Shown here one piece after another: positions 1-9,301 of a DNA stretch of 64,000 nt. How positions within the stretch are numbered: position 1 is the first letter of the stretch; each line of letters starts with the position of its first letter. This DNA comes from Chitinophaga pinensis (GTDB lineage: Bacteria > Pseudomonadota > Gammaproteobacteria > Burkholderiales > Burkholderiaceae_C), in assembly GCA_943326015.2 (NCBI GenBank), contig CALPRQ020000013.1, forward strand, positions 1 through 64,000. Direction: 5' to 3'. The position numbers and the translations under genes were made by a program. A model generated the notes under the pieces. The model saw nothing but the letters and a program-made list of their open reading frames with translations, was not told the DNA's origin and did not search any database.

Positions 1-189
1 ATCGTGGCGCCGCAGCTGTATGTGGCGGTGGGCATCTCGGGCGCGATCCAGCATCTGGCGGGCATGAAGGACAGCAAGGTGATCGTGGCGATCAACAAGG
101 ACGCGGAGGCACCGATCTTCTCGGTGGCCGACTACGGGCTGGAAGCCGACCTGTTTGCGGCCGTGCCGGAGCTGGTCAAGGCGCTCTGA
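1..189 (+). CDS. etfA: Electron transfer flavoprotein subunit alpha, C-terminal end (partial)
   Basis: Only the last 62 codons are present; the gene begins upstream of the window and ends at TGA 187-189. The residues ([20 protein letters not shown], then [14 protein letters not shown]) are the highly conserved FAD-binding C-terminal part of EtfA, which pairs with EtfB and passes electrons from acyl-CoA and other dehydrogenases to ETF:quinone oxidoreductase in the cytoplasm. The initiation-like GTG at position 4 is internal. The partner etfB and the N-terminal domain cannot be seen. Nothing unusual is visible in the part present. Confidence 0.95.
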   Translation: MVAPQLYVAVGISGAIQHLAGMKDSKVIVAINKDAEAPIFSVADYGLEADLFAAVPELVKAL

Positions 190-278
190 GCGCGAATACG
201 CGGCAGGCTGATCGGGCTGCAAGGGCAGCGCCATGCGATGCCCTTTGCTGCATGGGGCGTTCCCGTTTGCAAGAATGG

Positions 279-284
279 GATAAT
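279..284 (+). promoter_or_regulatory. -10-like element, candidate leaderless start of the kinase gene
   Basis: GATAAT lies 8 nt before the ATG at 293, so transcription would begin on or just before the start codon. No Shine-Dalgarno sequence is present. No good -35 is visible. Confidence 0.4.
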
Positions 285-292
285 CGCTCAAT

Positions 293-2623
293 ATGCGAGA
301 AATAAAAGCTTTGTGTGCCCGCTGGCTGCGGGTCGCCTGCTTGATCTGGATGGCCTGGGTGGCATGGCCCGCGCAGGCCGCTACGCCTGTGCCAAGTCAG
401 CGGGTCCTGACCGTGGGGGTGTTCGCCTACCGACCCGTCGCCGTCATGCGTCCGATGTGGCAGCCGCTCGGCGACTACTTGCAGCAGCGCCTGCCGGGCC
501 TGCGAGTGGAGCTGCGCTTTCTCACCCAGGACGAGATGCAGCTCGCGCTGGCCCGCAACGAGCTCGACCTGCTGCTCACCAACCCGGTCCACTTCACCGC
601 GCTGCGCAGCCGCAACCAGCTTTCGGGGGCAATGGCGACCCTGGTCACGCTCGAACAGGGGCAGGGCACGACCCAGCTCGGCGGCGTCGTGATCAGGCGG
701 CGCGACCGCAGCGACATCCGGCGTCTGGAAGATCTCAAGGGCCAGACCGTCGCGATCATAGGCAAGGCGGCGCTCGGGGGCTATATCGCGCAGGCGACAG
801 AGTTGCTTGAGCGCGGGCTCTCGCTGGACTCCCTGCGCTTCCAGGTCCTGGGCAATCCGCACGACCTGGTGGTCGCTGCGGTGCTGGCAGGCCAGGTCGA
901 TGCCGGCTTCGTGCGCTCGGGTGTGCTCGAATCGTTGCGCGGCAGCCCGACGCTCGATGTCTCCCAGCTCGAGGTCGTCGAGCCCAAGCGCCTGCCCGGC
1001 TTTCCGTTCCAGTCGAGCACCAGGCTCTTCCCTGAATGGGCGGTCGCGGCCTTGCCGCATCTCGACAGCCAGATCAGCCGCCGCATCCTGGTGGCCTTGC
1101 TCGCGCTCGAAGCCGAAGACCCGGCCGCGCGCGCCGCCGGCATCCAGGGCTTCACGATCCCGGCCGACTACCGGCCGGTCGAGGCGGCGATGGTCGCGCT
1201 GCGCGTGCCGCCCTTCGATGTGGCGCCGAATGTGACCTGGCTCGAGTTCGCGCACCAGTACCGCTGGACGGCCTCGCTGCTGACGCTTGCACTGCTGTTG
1301 TTTGCCACCGCGGCAGTCTGGGTCAGCTTGCAGAACCGTCGCCTGCAGGAGCGCACGCAGGAGCTCAGGCAAGCCAGGGACATGGCCGAGCAGGCCAGCC
1401 AGGCCAAGAGCCAGTTCCTCGCCAACATGAGCCACGAGATCCGCACTCCGATGAACGGCATGCTCGGCATGCTGGGGATGCTGGCTGACAGCTCGCTCGA
1501 CGCCAGCCAGCGCCGTCAGCTCGGCAAGGTCGAGGCGGCGGCGCGCGCGCTGCTGCGCATCCTCAACGACATCCTTGATTTCTCGCGCCTCGATGCCGGC
1601 GCGCTCGAGCTGGAGTCCGAACCGCTGCGGCTCGACAACTTGCTGCGCGAGGTCGGCGACTTGTTCGCGCCATCGGCCAGCGAGAAGGGGTTGACGCTGC
1701 TCATCGATCCGCTGTTGCAGCCCGATGCCGTCTACCGTGGCGACGCGCTGCGGCTCGGCCAGATCCTGAACAACCTGGTCGGCAACGCGATCAAGTTCAC
1801 CCAGCGCGGCAGCATCCGTCTGTCGGTGCGGCTGCTCGACTGCCATGGCAGTCTGGAGCGGCTGCGCTTCGAGGTCAGCGACAGCGGCATCGGCCTGACG
1901 ATCGAGCAGATGCGCAGGCTGTTCCAGCCCTTCAGCCAGGCCGATCTCTCGACCACGCGCCATTACGGCGGCAGCGGCCTGGGTCTGAGCATCTGCAAGC
2001 GGATGGTCGATCTGATGGGCGGCGAGATCGGCGTCGAGAGCCAGTCCGGCGTCGGCAGCCAGTTCTGGTTGATCGTGTCGCTCGAGCGGCTGCCCGCTGC
2101 GGCGGCACCGCTTGCCGTTCCTGCCGTCGCGCCGCCTCCTGCCGTCATGCCTGCGGCCTTGGCGCCATCTCCCTACGAGCGTGCCCAGGCCCTGAAGGGG
2201 CGGCGGGTGCTGCTGGTCGAGGACAACCTGACCAACCAGGAAGTCGCGCGCTACATGCTCAACAAGATGGGGCTGCGAGTCGAGGTCGCCAACCACGGCG
2301 CCGAGGCGCTGGAAATGCTCGAGCACGACCCTGGCTATGACCTCGTGCTGATGGACCTGCACATGCCGGTCATGGACGGGCTGGAGGCGGCGACCCGCAT
2401 CCGTGCCAGCGACTGGGGCAAGACCTTGCCGATCATTGCGATGACGGCGGCCGCCTTCGAGAGCGATCGCCAGAACGTCCTGGCCGCCGGCATGAACGAC
2501 CACCTGAGCAAGCCGGTCATTCCCGCTGCGCTCGTCAGCGTGCTGCTGCACTGGCTGGGCGGACCTGCCGATGCTTCGGCCGAGGTGGCGGCTGGCACCA
2601 AGCCCAGGCCCGGCATCGGCTGA
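293..2623 (+). CDS. Hybrid sensor histidine kinase with PhnD-type periplasmic binding domain
   Basis: This 776-residue protein has an N-terminal signal/anchor (about residues 10-30), a periplasmic PhnD/phosphonate-binding-like solute domain (about 35-305), a second membrane segment near 325-345 and a short coiled coil. A HisKA domain follows with the phospho-accepting H381 in [13 protein letters not shown], then an HATPase domain (N box [11 protein letters not shown] box [12 protein letters not shown]) and a receiver domain with the phospho-acceptor D688 in [11 protein letters not shown]. It should autophosphorylate in response to a periplasmic ligand and pass phosphate to its own receiver. 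No HPt domain or output regulator lies next to it, so the target is unknown. The ligand is also unknown; the PhnD-like fold suggests an oxyanion or small organic molecule, which is inference. Confidence 0.88.
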   Translation: MREIKALCARWLRVACLIWMAWVAWPAQAATPVPSQRVLTVGVFAYRPVAVMRPMWQPLGDYLQQRLPGLRVELRFLTQDEMQLALARNELDLLLTNPVHFTALRSRNQLSGAMATLVTLEQGQGTTQLGGVVIRRRDRSDIRRLEDLKGQTVAIIGKAALGGYIAQATELLERGLSLDSLRFQVLGNPHDLVVAAVLAGQVDAGFVRSGVLESLRGSPTLDVSQLEVVEPKRLPGFPFQSSTRLFPEWAVAALPHLDSQISRRILVALLALEAEDPAARAAGIQGFTIPADYRPVEAAMVALRVPPFDVAPNVTWLEFAHQYRWTASLLTLALLLFATAAVWVSLQNRRLQERTQELRQARDMAEQASQAKSQFLANMSHEIRTPMNGMLGMLGMLADSSLDASQRRQLGKVEAAARALLRILNDILDFSRLDAGALELESEPLRLDNLLREVGDLFAPSASEKGLTLLIDPLLQPDAVYRGDALRLGQILNNLVGNAIKFTQRGSIRLSVRLLDCHGSLERLRFEVSDSGIGLTIEQMRRLFQPFSQADLSTTRHYGGSGLGLSICKRMVDLMGGEIGVESQSGVGSQFWLIVSLERLPAAAAPLAVPAVAPPPAVMPAALAPSPYERAQALKGRRVLLVEDNLTNQEVARYMLNKMGLRVEVANHGAEALEMLEHDPGYDLVLMDLHMPVMDGLEAATRIRASDWGKTLPIIAMTAAAFESDRQNVLAAGMNDHLSKPVIPAALVSVLLHWLGGPADASAEVAAGTKPRPGIG

Positions 2624-2646
2624 GCCTGTCCCGCAGCGGCCGGTTT

Positions 2647-3666
2647 TCAGGCCGCGCTGGTCCCGAGCAGCGCCTCGATGGCCGCGAGCGCCTGCTGTAG
2701 CGCGCCCGGCTGGTCGCAGGCCACCACGCGGCGCTGTGGCATGCTGCGCAGCCAGGTCAGCTGGCGCTTGGCGAGCTGGCGCGTCGCAAAGATGCCGCGC
2801 TCGCGCAGTGCGGCCAGTTCTGCCGCATTCAGCTCCTGCCGTCCCTCTCGTTCGGCGGCATCCAGCGCCTCCCAGGCCTGGCGATAGCCCACGCAGCGCA
2901 TGGCCGGCAGTTCAGGTGTCAGGTCGCCGCGCGCGCGCAAGTGGACCATTTCGTCGATGAAGCCCTGCGCCAGCATGGCGTCGAAGCGTTCGGCGATGCG
3001 TCCATGCAGCCAGGCGCGCTCGACTGGTTCGAGCGAGAACAGCAGGCCTGGCTGGCCGTCGACCTGCAGCGGGCGCTGCGCTCCGGCCGCCTTGTCGCGT
3101 TGGTGGAAGGACGAGATCGTCTTGCCGCTGGCGCGCCAGACTTCCAGCGCGCGCCCGATGCGCTGGCTGTCGTTGGGCGACAGCCGATCGGCCGTGACCG
3201 GATCGACCTCTGCCAGCTGCGCGTGCAGCGCCGGCCAGCCCAGGCGGGCGGCCTGCTGCTCGATTTCGGCGCGCAGTGCGGGCTGTGCCGCAGGCATCTC
3301 GTCGAGGCCCTCGAACAGCGCCTTGAAATACAGCATGGTGCCGCCGATCAGCAGCGGCAGCCGGCCGCGCGCGCGGATCTCGCCGAGCAGCTGGCGGGCA
3401 TCGCGCACAAACTCGGCCGCGTTGTAAGCTTGCAGCGGATCGCGGATGTCGATCAGGTGGTGCGGCGCCGAGGCCAGTTCCTGCGCGCTGGGCTTGGCGG
3501 TGCCGATGTCCATGCCCCGAAACACCAGCGCCGAGTCGACGCTGATGATCTCGACTGGCATGCGCTGGGCCAGCGCGAGCGCCAGCGCGGTCTTGCCCGA
3601 GGCGGTCGGGCCGGCGATCGCCAGCCAGCCGAGTGTGGCGTCTTGCGGTGGGTTGGGAGCTTGCAT
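2647..3666 (-). CDS. miaA: tRNA dimethylallyltransferase MiaA
   Basis: MiaA transfers a dimethylallyl group from DMAPP to N6 of A37 in tRNAs that read codons starting with U. The P-loop GPTASGKT is at residues 19-26, followed by the family's [17 protein letters not shown] stretch (normally VDSA.VY), [13 protein letters not shown] and CVGYRQAWE. At 339 residues it is slightly longer than the usual 300-320, and the core is complete. It is the last gene of a minus-strand run mutL-MFS-miaA; its ATG lies 23 bp after the stop of the MFS gene, so co-transcription is likely. mutL and miaA are also neighbours in enterobacteria, which supports the assignment. Confidence 0.97.
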   Translation of the reverse strand: MQAPNPPQDATLGWLAIAGPTASGKTALALALAQRMPVEIISVDSALVFRGMDIGTAKPSAQELASAPHHLIDIRDPLQAYNAAEFVRDARQLLGEIRARGRLPLLIGGTMLYFKALFEGLDEMPAAQPALRAEIEQQAARLGWPALHAQLAEVDPVTADRLSPNDSQRIGRALEVWRASGKTISSFHQRDKAAGAQRPLQVDGQPGLLFSLEPVERAWLHGRIAERFDAMLAQGFIDEMVHLRARGDLTPELPAMRCVGYRQAWEALDAAEREGRQELNAAELAALRERGIFATRQLAKRQLTWLRSMPQRRVVACDQPGALQQALAAIEALLGTSAA

Positions 3667-3689
3667 GATGTCGGGATCGCCTTGTCAAA

Positions 3690-4931
3690 TCAGCTGTGAC
3701 GTTTCAGCGGCGCACGCACCTCGCCGTAGCGCTGCACGGCGGTCCAGGCATTGAGCGCAACCAGCACGCCCCAGAACAGCACCCCCCAGCTCAGAGCCTG
3801 GCGCGGCGTGACCCAGTCGTGACTGATCAGCCAGCCCAGCGCCTGGCCGTTGCCGAAGGCCAGCACCATGGCCAGGCAGCCGCTCCAGGCCGAGGCCGCC
3901 CCCGCCGCCTGCGGGAACGGCGCGACCGAGCCAGTCTGGGCGCAAGGCTGGTGGATGCCGTGCGCCATGATGTAGAGCCAGAAGGGCAGCGCCACGGCCC
4001 AGATCGACCCGATCTCCAGCCAGCTGCCCAGCGCCAGCCCGAGGCCACCCGTCAGGCTCAAGGCCCCGGCGACCGCGATGGTGCGGCGCAACCCCAGCCG
4101 CGTCAGCAGCCGGCGGCAGACGAAGGTGCCGCTGATGTAGCACAGCGACATCGAGAACATCACCAAGCCATAGGCCGACTGGCTCAGCCCGAAGTCGCCG
4201 ACCAGCACGAAGGAGGACAGTGACAGGAAGGCGAACAGGCCGCCGAAGGAAAAGCCCGAGATCATGGCCTGGCACCAGAAGGTCGGGTGACGCAGGATCA
4301 GCTTCCAGTTGGCCAGCAGCCGGCCGGGCTTGAGTGCCTCGCGGTCGGGCTGCTGCAGCGTCTCCTGCTGGCGCCACAACAGCATCGCCAGCACGACGCT
4401 GCCAAACAGCGCGACGCCAACCAGCGCCGCACGCCAGCCCAGGTGCTGCGCCAGCCAGCCGCCCAGCGGTCCGCTGAAACAGGCTATCAGCCCCAGTCCG
4501 CCCAGCGCCTTGGACATCACGCGCGCGGCATCCGCCGGCTGATACAGGTCGCGGATCACGGCGCGGGCACCCATCATCGAGGCGCCCATGGCCAGGCCCT
4601 GCAGGCCGCGCCAGGCGATCAGCGCATCCATCGAGTCCGCCAGCGTCGCACCGATCGATGCCAGCGTGAACAGGCCCATGCCGGCGATCAGTACCGGACG
4701 GCGACCGATGCGGTCGGACAGCGGACCCCAGACCAGCTGCGACAGGCCGAAGCTCAGCAGCAAGGCGGTCAGGGTCAGCTGGGCCTGCGCCAGGCTGCCG
4801 TTCAGGCTGCGGGTCAGGTCGGGCAGCGAGGGCAGGTAGAGATCGGTCGCGATCGGCTGCAGCCCCATCAGCAGCGACAGCAGCAGGATCACGAGGGCGG
4901 GCGACATGCGCCGGGAAGCTTGGGGGGTCAT
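3690..4931 (-). CDS. MFS drug-efflux transporter, Bcr/CflA-like (DHA1)
   Basis: The 413-residue protein has about twelve hydrophobic segments and the MFS motif A between TM2 and TM3 (WGPLSDRIGRRPVLIAG). The N-terminal pattern (QPIATDLYLPSLPDLTRSLN) is typical of the Bcr/CflA subfamily of proton-driven exporters. Substrates cannot be predicted from the sequence. The gene starts 3 bp after the stop of mutL and ends 23 bp before miaA, so it sits inside that operon although it has no functional link with mismatch repair or tRNA modification. A tendency of Bcr/CflA members is export of drugs, peptides or amino-acid derivatives; which applies here is not known. Confidence 0.88.
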   Translation of the reverse strand: MTPQASRRMSPALVILLLSLLMGLQPIATDLYLPSLPDLTRSLNGSLAQAQLTLTALLLSFGLSQLVWGPLSDRIGRRPVLIAGMGLFTLASIGATLADSMDALIAWRGLQGLAMGASMMGARAVIRDLYQPADAARVMSKALGGLGLIACFSGPLGGWLAQHLGWRAALVGVALFGSVVLAMLLWRQQETLQQPDREALKPGRLLANWKLILRHPTFWCQAMISGFSFGGLFAFLSLSSFVLVGDFGLSQSAYGLVMFSMSLCYISGTFVCRRLLTRLGLRRTIAVAGALSLTGGLGLALGSWLEIGSIWAVALPFWLYIMAHGIHQPCAQTGSVAPFPQAAGAASAWSGCLAMVLAFGNGQALGWLISHDWVTPRQALSWGVLFWGVLVALNAWTAVQRYGEVRAPLKRHS

Positions 4932-4934
4932 GGT

Positions 4935-7037
4935 TCAGCGTCCGCGCAGGAACAGCGCGTCGAGTTCTTTCAGGGTGAGCTGGCGCCAGGTCGGTCGGCC
5001 GTGGTTGCACTGGTCGCTGCGCTCGGTCGACTCCATCTGGCGCAGCAGCGCGTTCATTTCCTCGGTGGTGAGGCGGCGACTGGCGCGCACCGCGCCGTGG
5101 CAGGCCATGGTCGCGAGCAGCTCGTTGCGCGCGCGCTGCACCACGGTCGAGGCCTCCTGCTGGGTCAGTTCGGCCAGCACGCTGCGCGCGAGCTCGACGA
5201 TGTCGCCCTGGGCCAGCGCGGCGGGCACCGCGCGCACCGCCAGCGTCTGCGGCGAGAAGGGCGAGATCTCCAGTCCCAGCCGGTGCAGCGCTTCGGCTCC
5301 AGTCTCGGCGCTGGCGAGCTCGGTCGGCGTGGCCGCAAAGGTGGCCGGGATCAGCAGCGGCTGGCTCTGCAGGCCGGCGCCGCCACTGGCCTCGAACTGC
5401 TGCTTGAGCCGTTCGTAGACGATGCGCTCGTGCGCCGCGTGCATGTCGACCAGCACCAGGCCCTGGGCGTTTTCCGCCAGGATGTAGATGCCGTGCAGCT
5501 GGGCGATCGCGCGGCCCAGCGGCCAGTGGCCGCCATCTGGCGGCTCGATCACGCTGGTGGCCGTAGTGGTGCTCGCCTGCAGCGGGGCCGCTGTCGTCAG
5601 CACCTGGCCGGCCGATGGCCCGGCGTCATGCAGGTTCGCGCCAGCAGGCGTCTGGCCAAGCTCATGCGCTGTCGCCTCGCCGGCCGGTTCGCCTTGTGCT
5701 GCGGCGGCCGATTCCAGCGGGGGTCCCGCCTGCCAGAGCTGCGACAGGTCCTCGACCCGGTTGCCGACCGGCGCCGGCCGGCTCCAGGGGTTGTTCCAGG
5801 CGGCGGAGGCGGCAGGTGTGGCGTGGATGCCCAGGCCGAGCTGGACCCGAGGCATGGTCAGCTCGGGCTTGGGCGCTGGCGATGCACCGATAGGGCTGCC
5901 ATGCTGGTCCGGCGGGTTTCCGCTCGCCAGCTCATGGCCCGCCTGCTCGGCCGCCGCTACCGCCGAGCGTGGTGCCGCCAGCGCGTTCTCGATCGCGTGG
6001 CGCACCGCCTGGTGCACCTCGCGTCCATCCCGAAAGCGCACCTCGATCTTGGTCGGGTGCACGTTGACGTCGACCCGGGTCGGATCGATCTCGACGAACA
6101 GCGCGTAGGCCGGCTGGCGCTGGCCGTGCAGCACATCCTCGTAGGCGCTGCGCGCGGCGTGCGCGATCACCTTGTCGCGCACGAAACGGCCGTTGACATA
6201 GGCGAACTGGCGGTCGGCGCGCGCGCGGGCGGCATCCGGCAAGCCGGCGCGGCCCCAGGCCCGGATGCCCGGGCCCTGCCAGTCCAGCGCCAGGCTCTGC
6301 TGCAGGAACTCCTGGCCCAGCACATCACCCAGCCGCTGCGCCAGCGCCGCCTGCGCATCATCCTGGTGGCAGGCGCGCCACTGCTCGACCAGTTTGCCCT
6401 CGTGCCAGACCGCGAAGCCGACATCGGGCCGGGCCAGCGCATGGCGGCGCACCGCTTCCAGGCAATGCGCGAGCTCGGTCGCGTCGGTCTTGAGGAACTT
6501 GCGCCGGGCCGGCGTGGCGTAGAACAGCTCGCGCACCTCGACCGTCGTGCCGTGGGTGCGCGCTGCTGGCGACAGCTCTCCCGTGCGCCCGTGCAGCATC
6601 CAGGCATGGCCGTCCTCGCTGCCGGCCTCGCGCGACAGCAGGCTGACATCGGCAATCGAGTGGATCGCCGCCAGCGCCTCGCCCCGGAAACCCATGGTGT
6701 GGACCGATTCGAGCTCCGCCAGGTTGCTGATCTTGCTGGTCGCGTGGCGCTTGAGCGCCGAAGTCAGCTCCTCGCGCGGGATGCCGCCGCCGTCGTCCTC
6801 GACCGAGATCAGCCGTACCCCGCCGGCCAGCAGCCGCACCGTGATCTGGTGCGCCCCGGCGTCGAGCGCGTTGTCGACCAGTTCGCGCACCACCGAGGCC
6901 GGACGCTCGACCACCTCGCCGGCGGCGATCTGGCTGATCAGTTCGTCTGGCAGTTCTCGGATCGGGCGGCGCGGCGCTGGGGCGGCGGCAGAGGGGACAG
7001 AGTCGGGCAGGGGGAGGGCGCTGTGGCTGGAATTCAC
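4935..7037 (-). CDS. mutL: DNA mismatch repair protein MutL
   Basis: MutL couples MutS mismatch recognition to downstream repair. The N-terminal GHKL ATPase shows LISQIAAGEVVERPASVVRE, VEDDGGGI and GFRGEAL. A long Ala/Pro-rich linker (about 340-500) leads to the C-terminal dimerization domain. That domain contains DMHA-x2-E-x4-E (D531 to E542), matching the metal-binding endonuclease motif DQHA-x2-E-x4-E except for M in place of Q, and a late CNHGRPT motif. Such MutL proteins nick DNA themselves, unlike E. coli MutL, which uses MutH. The start is a GTG at 7037; the next in-frame ATG lies well inside the ATPase domain. It is the first gene of mutL-MFS-miaA and divergent from dedA. Confidence 0.97.
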   Translation of the reverse strand: MNSSHSALPLPDSVPSAAAPAPRRPIRELPDELISQIAAGEVVERPASVVRELVDNALDAGAHQITVRLLAGGVRLISVEDDGGGIPREELTSALKRHATSKISNLAELESVHTMGFRGEALAAIHSIADVSLLSREAGSEDGHAWMLHGRTGELSPAARTHGTTVEVRELFYATPARRKFLKTDATELAHCLEAVRRHALARPDVGFAVWHEGKLVEQWRACHQDDAQAALAQRLGDVLGQEFLQQSLALDWQGPGIRAWGRAGLPDAARARADRQFAYVNGRFVRDKVIAHAARSAYEDVLHGQRQPAYALFVEIDPTRVDVNVHPTKIEVRFRDGREVHQAVRHAIENALAAPRSAVAAAEQAGHELASGNPPDQHGSPIGASPAPKPELTMPRVQLGLGIHATPAASAAWNNPWSRPAPVGNRVEDLSQLWQAGPPLESAAAAQGEPAGEATAHELGQTPAGANLHDAGPSAGQVLTTAAPLQASTTTATSVIEPPDGGHWPLGRAIAQLHGIYILAENAQGLVLVDMHAAHERIVYERLKQQFEASGGAGLQSQPLLIPATFAATPTELASAETGAEALHRLGLEISPFSPQTLAVRAVPAALAQGDIVELARSVLAELTQQEASTVVQRARNELLATMACHGAVRASRRLTTEEMNALLRQMESTERSDQCNHGRPTWRQLTLKELDALFLRGR

Positions 7038-7043
7038 CCCTGG

Positions 7044-7049
7044 ATTGTA
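7044..7049 (-). promoter_or_regulatory. -10-like element upstream of mutL
   Basis: TACAAT on the minus strand ends 6 nt before the GTG start of mutL, so the mRNA could be leaderless. A weak GCGACA lies 15 bp upstream as a possible -35. Confidence 0.4.
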
Positions 7050-7089
7050 GGTGGGCCGCCGTTTTGTCGCAGCCAGCCCGCCGCGGCAG

Positions 7090-7095
7090 GATAAT
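7090..7095 (+). promoter_or_regulatory. -10-like element upstream of dedA
   Basis: GATAAT lies 8 nt before the dedA ATG (7104), giving a predicted 5' leader of 0-2 nt. No Shine-Dalgarno sequence is present. Confidence 0.4.
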
Positions 7096-7103
7096 CACGC
7101 ACC

Positions 7104-7745
7104 ATGGACATCATTCCCTTCCTGATCGATTTCATCCTGCATGTCGACAAGCACCTGCAGGCCTTCGTCGCGAGCTACGGCGCCTGGGTCTACGCGCTGC
7201 TGTTCCTGGTCATCTTCGTCGAGACCGGCTTGGTCGTCATGCCCTTTCTGCCGGGCGACTCGCTGCTCTTCATCGTCGGCGCGCTGGCCGGTGCCGGCCT
7301 GGTCAGCCTGCCGCTGGCGATGGGCCTGCTCGCGCTCGCGGCCGTGCTGGGCGACCAGCTCAATTATCAGATAGGGCGCTACTTCGGCCCCAAGGTGTTC
7401 CAGTGGGAGGACTCGCGCTTCTTCAACAAGCGCGCCTTCGACCAGGCCCATGCCTTCTACGAGCGCTATGGCGGCATCACCATCGTGCTGGCGCGCTTCA
7501 TGCCCTTCATCCGCACCTTCGCGCCCTTCGTCGCCGGAGTGGCCGCGATGTCACGCCCCAAGTTCAGCGCCTACAACCTGGGCGGCGGCCTGCTCTGGGT
7601 CTGCGGCCTGACGCTGGCGGGCTACCTGTTCGGCAACATGTCCTGGGTGCAGGCCAACCTGAGCAAGATCATCTGGGCACTGATCCTGGTGCCGGGGCTG
7701 ATCGCGCTGTTCGGTGCCTGGCGCGCCGGTCGCCAGTCCGCCTGA
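7104..7745 (+). CDS. DedA family membrane protein (VTT domain)
   Basis: The 213-residue integral membrane protein has several hydrophobic segments and re-entrant loops typical of the DedA/VTT family. The first signature is FVETGLVVMPFLPGDSLLF, with the acidic residue and PGDSLL. The second is ARFMPFIRTFAPFVAG, with the arginines needed for function in E. coli homologues. DedA proteins are needed for envelope integrity and proton-motive-force homeostasis, and some family members act as lipid flippases (undecaprenyl phosphate, phosphatidylethanolamine). Which lipid this one handles is unknown. It is divergent from mutL and monocistronic. The ATG at 7104 is the only start that keeps the N-terminal amphipathic segment. 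Confidence 0.92.
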   Translation: MDIIPFLIDFILHVDKHLQAFVASYGAWVYALLFLVIFVETGLVVMPFLPGDSLLFIVGALAGAGLVSLPLAMGLLALAAVLGDQLNYQIGRYFGPKVFQWEDSRFFNKRAFDQAHAFYERYGGITIVLARFMPFIRTFAPFVAGVAAMSRPKFSAYNLGGGLLWVCGLTLAGYLFGNMSWVQANLSKIIWALILVPGLIALFGAWRAGRQSA

Positions 7746-7911
7746 CGGCCCGCATCCTGCATTCCCGGCTTTCCTGACCGGTGCATCCGCCTTCACAGGG
7801 GGGCATCGGTTCAGAGTTTTGGATGGCGTGGGGCTAGCGCCGCTGCCTTGATTCCGGTAACTTACGGTCAAGCAATGATCATTTTTGCTTTATCAACCGA
7901 GGGAGTCGAAC

Positions 7912-8115
7912 ATGACAAAGCACCATAGCCCGGCCGACCAGCAGCAGCCACATGCCCGCAAGGTCGAGAACGACCACAACAAGATGGGCGAGCAGGATGC
8001 CACCCAGCTCAACCAGGGTCACCGCACGCCCGAGAGCCGCAGCGACCGCGAGTCGAACGTGGGCGGCAGCAACCAGTCGCAATCGCGCCGACAGTCGCCG
8101 GGCCACGGCGACTGA
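7912..8115 (+). CDS. Small, very hydrophilic, probably disordered protein
   Basis: Unrecognised 67-residue protein. It is rich in Gln, His, Asn, Ser, Arg, Asp and Gly, has almost no hydrophobic residues, and contains no Cys or Trp. It is therefore probably intrinsically disordered and cytoplasmic. ATG 7912 was chosen because GAGGGAG lies a few bases upstream. An upstream in-frame start at 7885 would add nine residues without a ribosome site. The 166 bp before it are AT-richer than the surroundings and hold TTTTTGCTTTAT just upstream. Composition resembles small desiccation- or stress-related proteins, but no family can be claimed. The next gene converges on it after 9 bp. Confidence 0.6.
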   Translation: MTKHHSPADQQQPHARKVENDHNKMGEQDATQLNQGHRTPESRSDRESNVGGSNQSQSRRQSPGHGD

Positions 8116-8124
8116 TAGTCTCAT

Positions 8125-9111
8125 TCAGTCCCGTCCCAGTGCCTGCAGCACGCGCTGGAAGGCGGCGATGTCGGATTCGACCAATCCGCCGAGCCGCTGT
8201 TTCATGTAGTCGTCGGCGCGGGCAGCGATCGCAGCCCGGCGCTCGCGCCCTGCCGGCGTCAGTCGCAGCCGGTCCTTGTCGGTGCTCACCAGTGCCTGTT
8301 GCGCGAGTGCGGCCACTCCATCGGTGATCTCGTCCTGCTCCAGCAAGGTGGCGCGCGCCAGTTCCTCGGCGCTGCCGGCGCCTTCCGCCAGGCTGTTGAG
8401 CAGGCGCGAAGTTGGCAGCGTCAGCCCGAGCGCCTGGCGGTGCGACTCGAAGTCATGCGACAGGCGCTGGCTGGCATGGATCAGATCGCGCAGCAGCTCG
8501 GACTCGGACTGACCGGCGCTGGCACCTGCTGCCGGTTGGCTGGTGGCAGGTGCCGGGAGTTCCTGCGCCACGCCGTAAGCCCCCTGCGTGAACAGCAGCG
8601 GTGTGCCTTCGTAGCGCGCGTAGCGCTCGACATGGCCGACCAGGATCAGGTGGTCGCCACCCTCGTGGACCTGCTCCAGCCGGCATTCCAGATGCGCGAT
8701 CGCGCCCGCCAGCAGGGGCGCGCCATGCCGGCCGGCCTGCCAGGGCGCGAGCTCGAAGCGCTTCGGGTGTGCCGACCCGAACAGCTGCGACAGCGCGACC
8801 TGATCGTCCGCCAGCACGCTGACCGCGTAGTGGCCCGCCTGCAGGAAGTCCGCTGCGCTGCTCGATTCGCGCCGGATCGACCACAGCACCAGCGGCGGCG
8901 CCAGCGAGACCGCCGCGAAGGAGTTGACTGCCATGCCGACCAGCCGTTCGCCGTTGCGCGCGGTCACCACCGTCACGCCGGTCGGGAACTGGCCCAGGCA
9001 GCGCCGCAGCGCGCGCCCGTCTGCCGCCGGGTCCCCGGCCTCGATCAAGGCGCGAGTGGCGGCATCATGCACGGCCGCATCGGGTGACAAATTGGCGCTG
9101 GCCTGGCTCAT
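8125..9111 (-). CDS. Flavin reductase-like domain fused to a MarR-type winged-helix domain
   Basis: Residues about 30-190 form a flavin reductase (FMN-binding split barrel) domain with the family's FPTGVTVVTA, VGMAVNSFAAVSL-PPLVLWSI and HLECRLE segments. Such domains reduce FMN/FAD with NAD(P)H, often for a partner oxygenase. After a Pro/Ala/Ser linker near 190-205, residues 210-328 look like a MarR winged helix: helices, then GSAEELARATLLEQDEITDGVAALAQQALV and a charged wing (DKDRLRLTPAGRERRAAI). No oxygenase gene is adjacent. The fusion could be a flavin- or redox-responsive DNA-binding protein, or a reductase whose C-terminal domain controls oligomerization; both are inference. Confidence 0.8.
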   Translation of the reverse strand: MSQASANLSPDAAVHDAATRALIEAGDPAADGRALRRCLGQFPTGVTVVTARNGERLVGMAVNSFAAVSLAPPLVLWSIRRESSSAADFLQAGHYAVSVLADDQVALSQLFGSAHPKRFELAPWQAGRHGAPLLAGAIAHLECRLEQVHEGGDHLILVGHVERYARYEGTPLLFTQGAYGVAQELPAPATSQPAAGASAGQSESELLRDLIHASQRLSHDFESHRQALGLTLPTSRLLNSLAEGAGSAEELARATLLEQDEITDGVAALAQQALVSTDKDRLRLTPAGRERRAAIAARADDYMKQRLGGLVESDIAAFQRVLQALGRD

Positions 9112-9204
9112 GGGATGTTCTCGGTGTCAGGGTGGGGACAGGATGATAGCGGCTGGCCCTTGTCCCTGCAGGCAACGGGCCGCTCAGCTCCATACCGTCC
9201 CGAC

Positions 9205-9210
9205 TATACT
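9205..9210 (+). promoter_or_regulatory. -10-like element upstream of the K+ channel gene
   Basis: TATACT (5/6 match to TATAAT) lies 8 nt before a short frame starting at 9219 and 92 nt before the channel ATG. Confidence 0.4.
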
Positions 9211-9218
9211 GGCGTCCC

Positions 9219-9287
9219 ATGTCGTCCACCGATCTCGCCCCACTCGTCAGCAGCGACGAATTCGAACGCTCCGCCGTGGCGCGCTGA
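9219..9287 (+). CDS. Possible 22-codon leader peptide
   Basis: ATG 9219 opens 22 codons ending at TGA 9285-9287, 14 nt before the channel ATG. It begins 8 nt after a TATACT, so it could be the leaderless first cistron. The channel start has no Shine-Dalgarno sequence, which would fit translation coupled to this peptide. The peptide resembles nothing recognised and may be chance. Confidence 0.2.
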   Translation: MSSTDLAPLVSSDEFERSAVAR

Positions 9288-9301
9288 TCACGGCATCTCG
9301 C

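Noticed and set aside
176-2551. Long minus-strand open frame (791 codons) opposite the first kinase
   Set aside because: High-GC coding DNA keeps the opposite frame open. The plus-strand frame has complete kinase motifs, and this one is Arg/Gln/Ala-rich without any motif.
4287-7094. 935-codon plus-strand open frame opposite MFS transporter and mutL
   Set aside because: Composition is typical of an antisense shadow, and the opposite strand encodes MutL with all family motifs.
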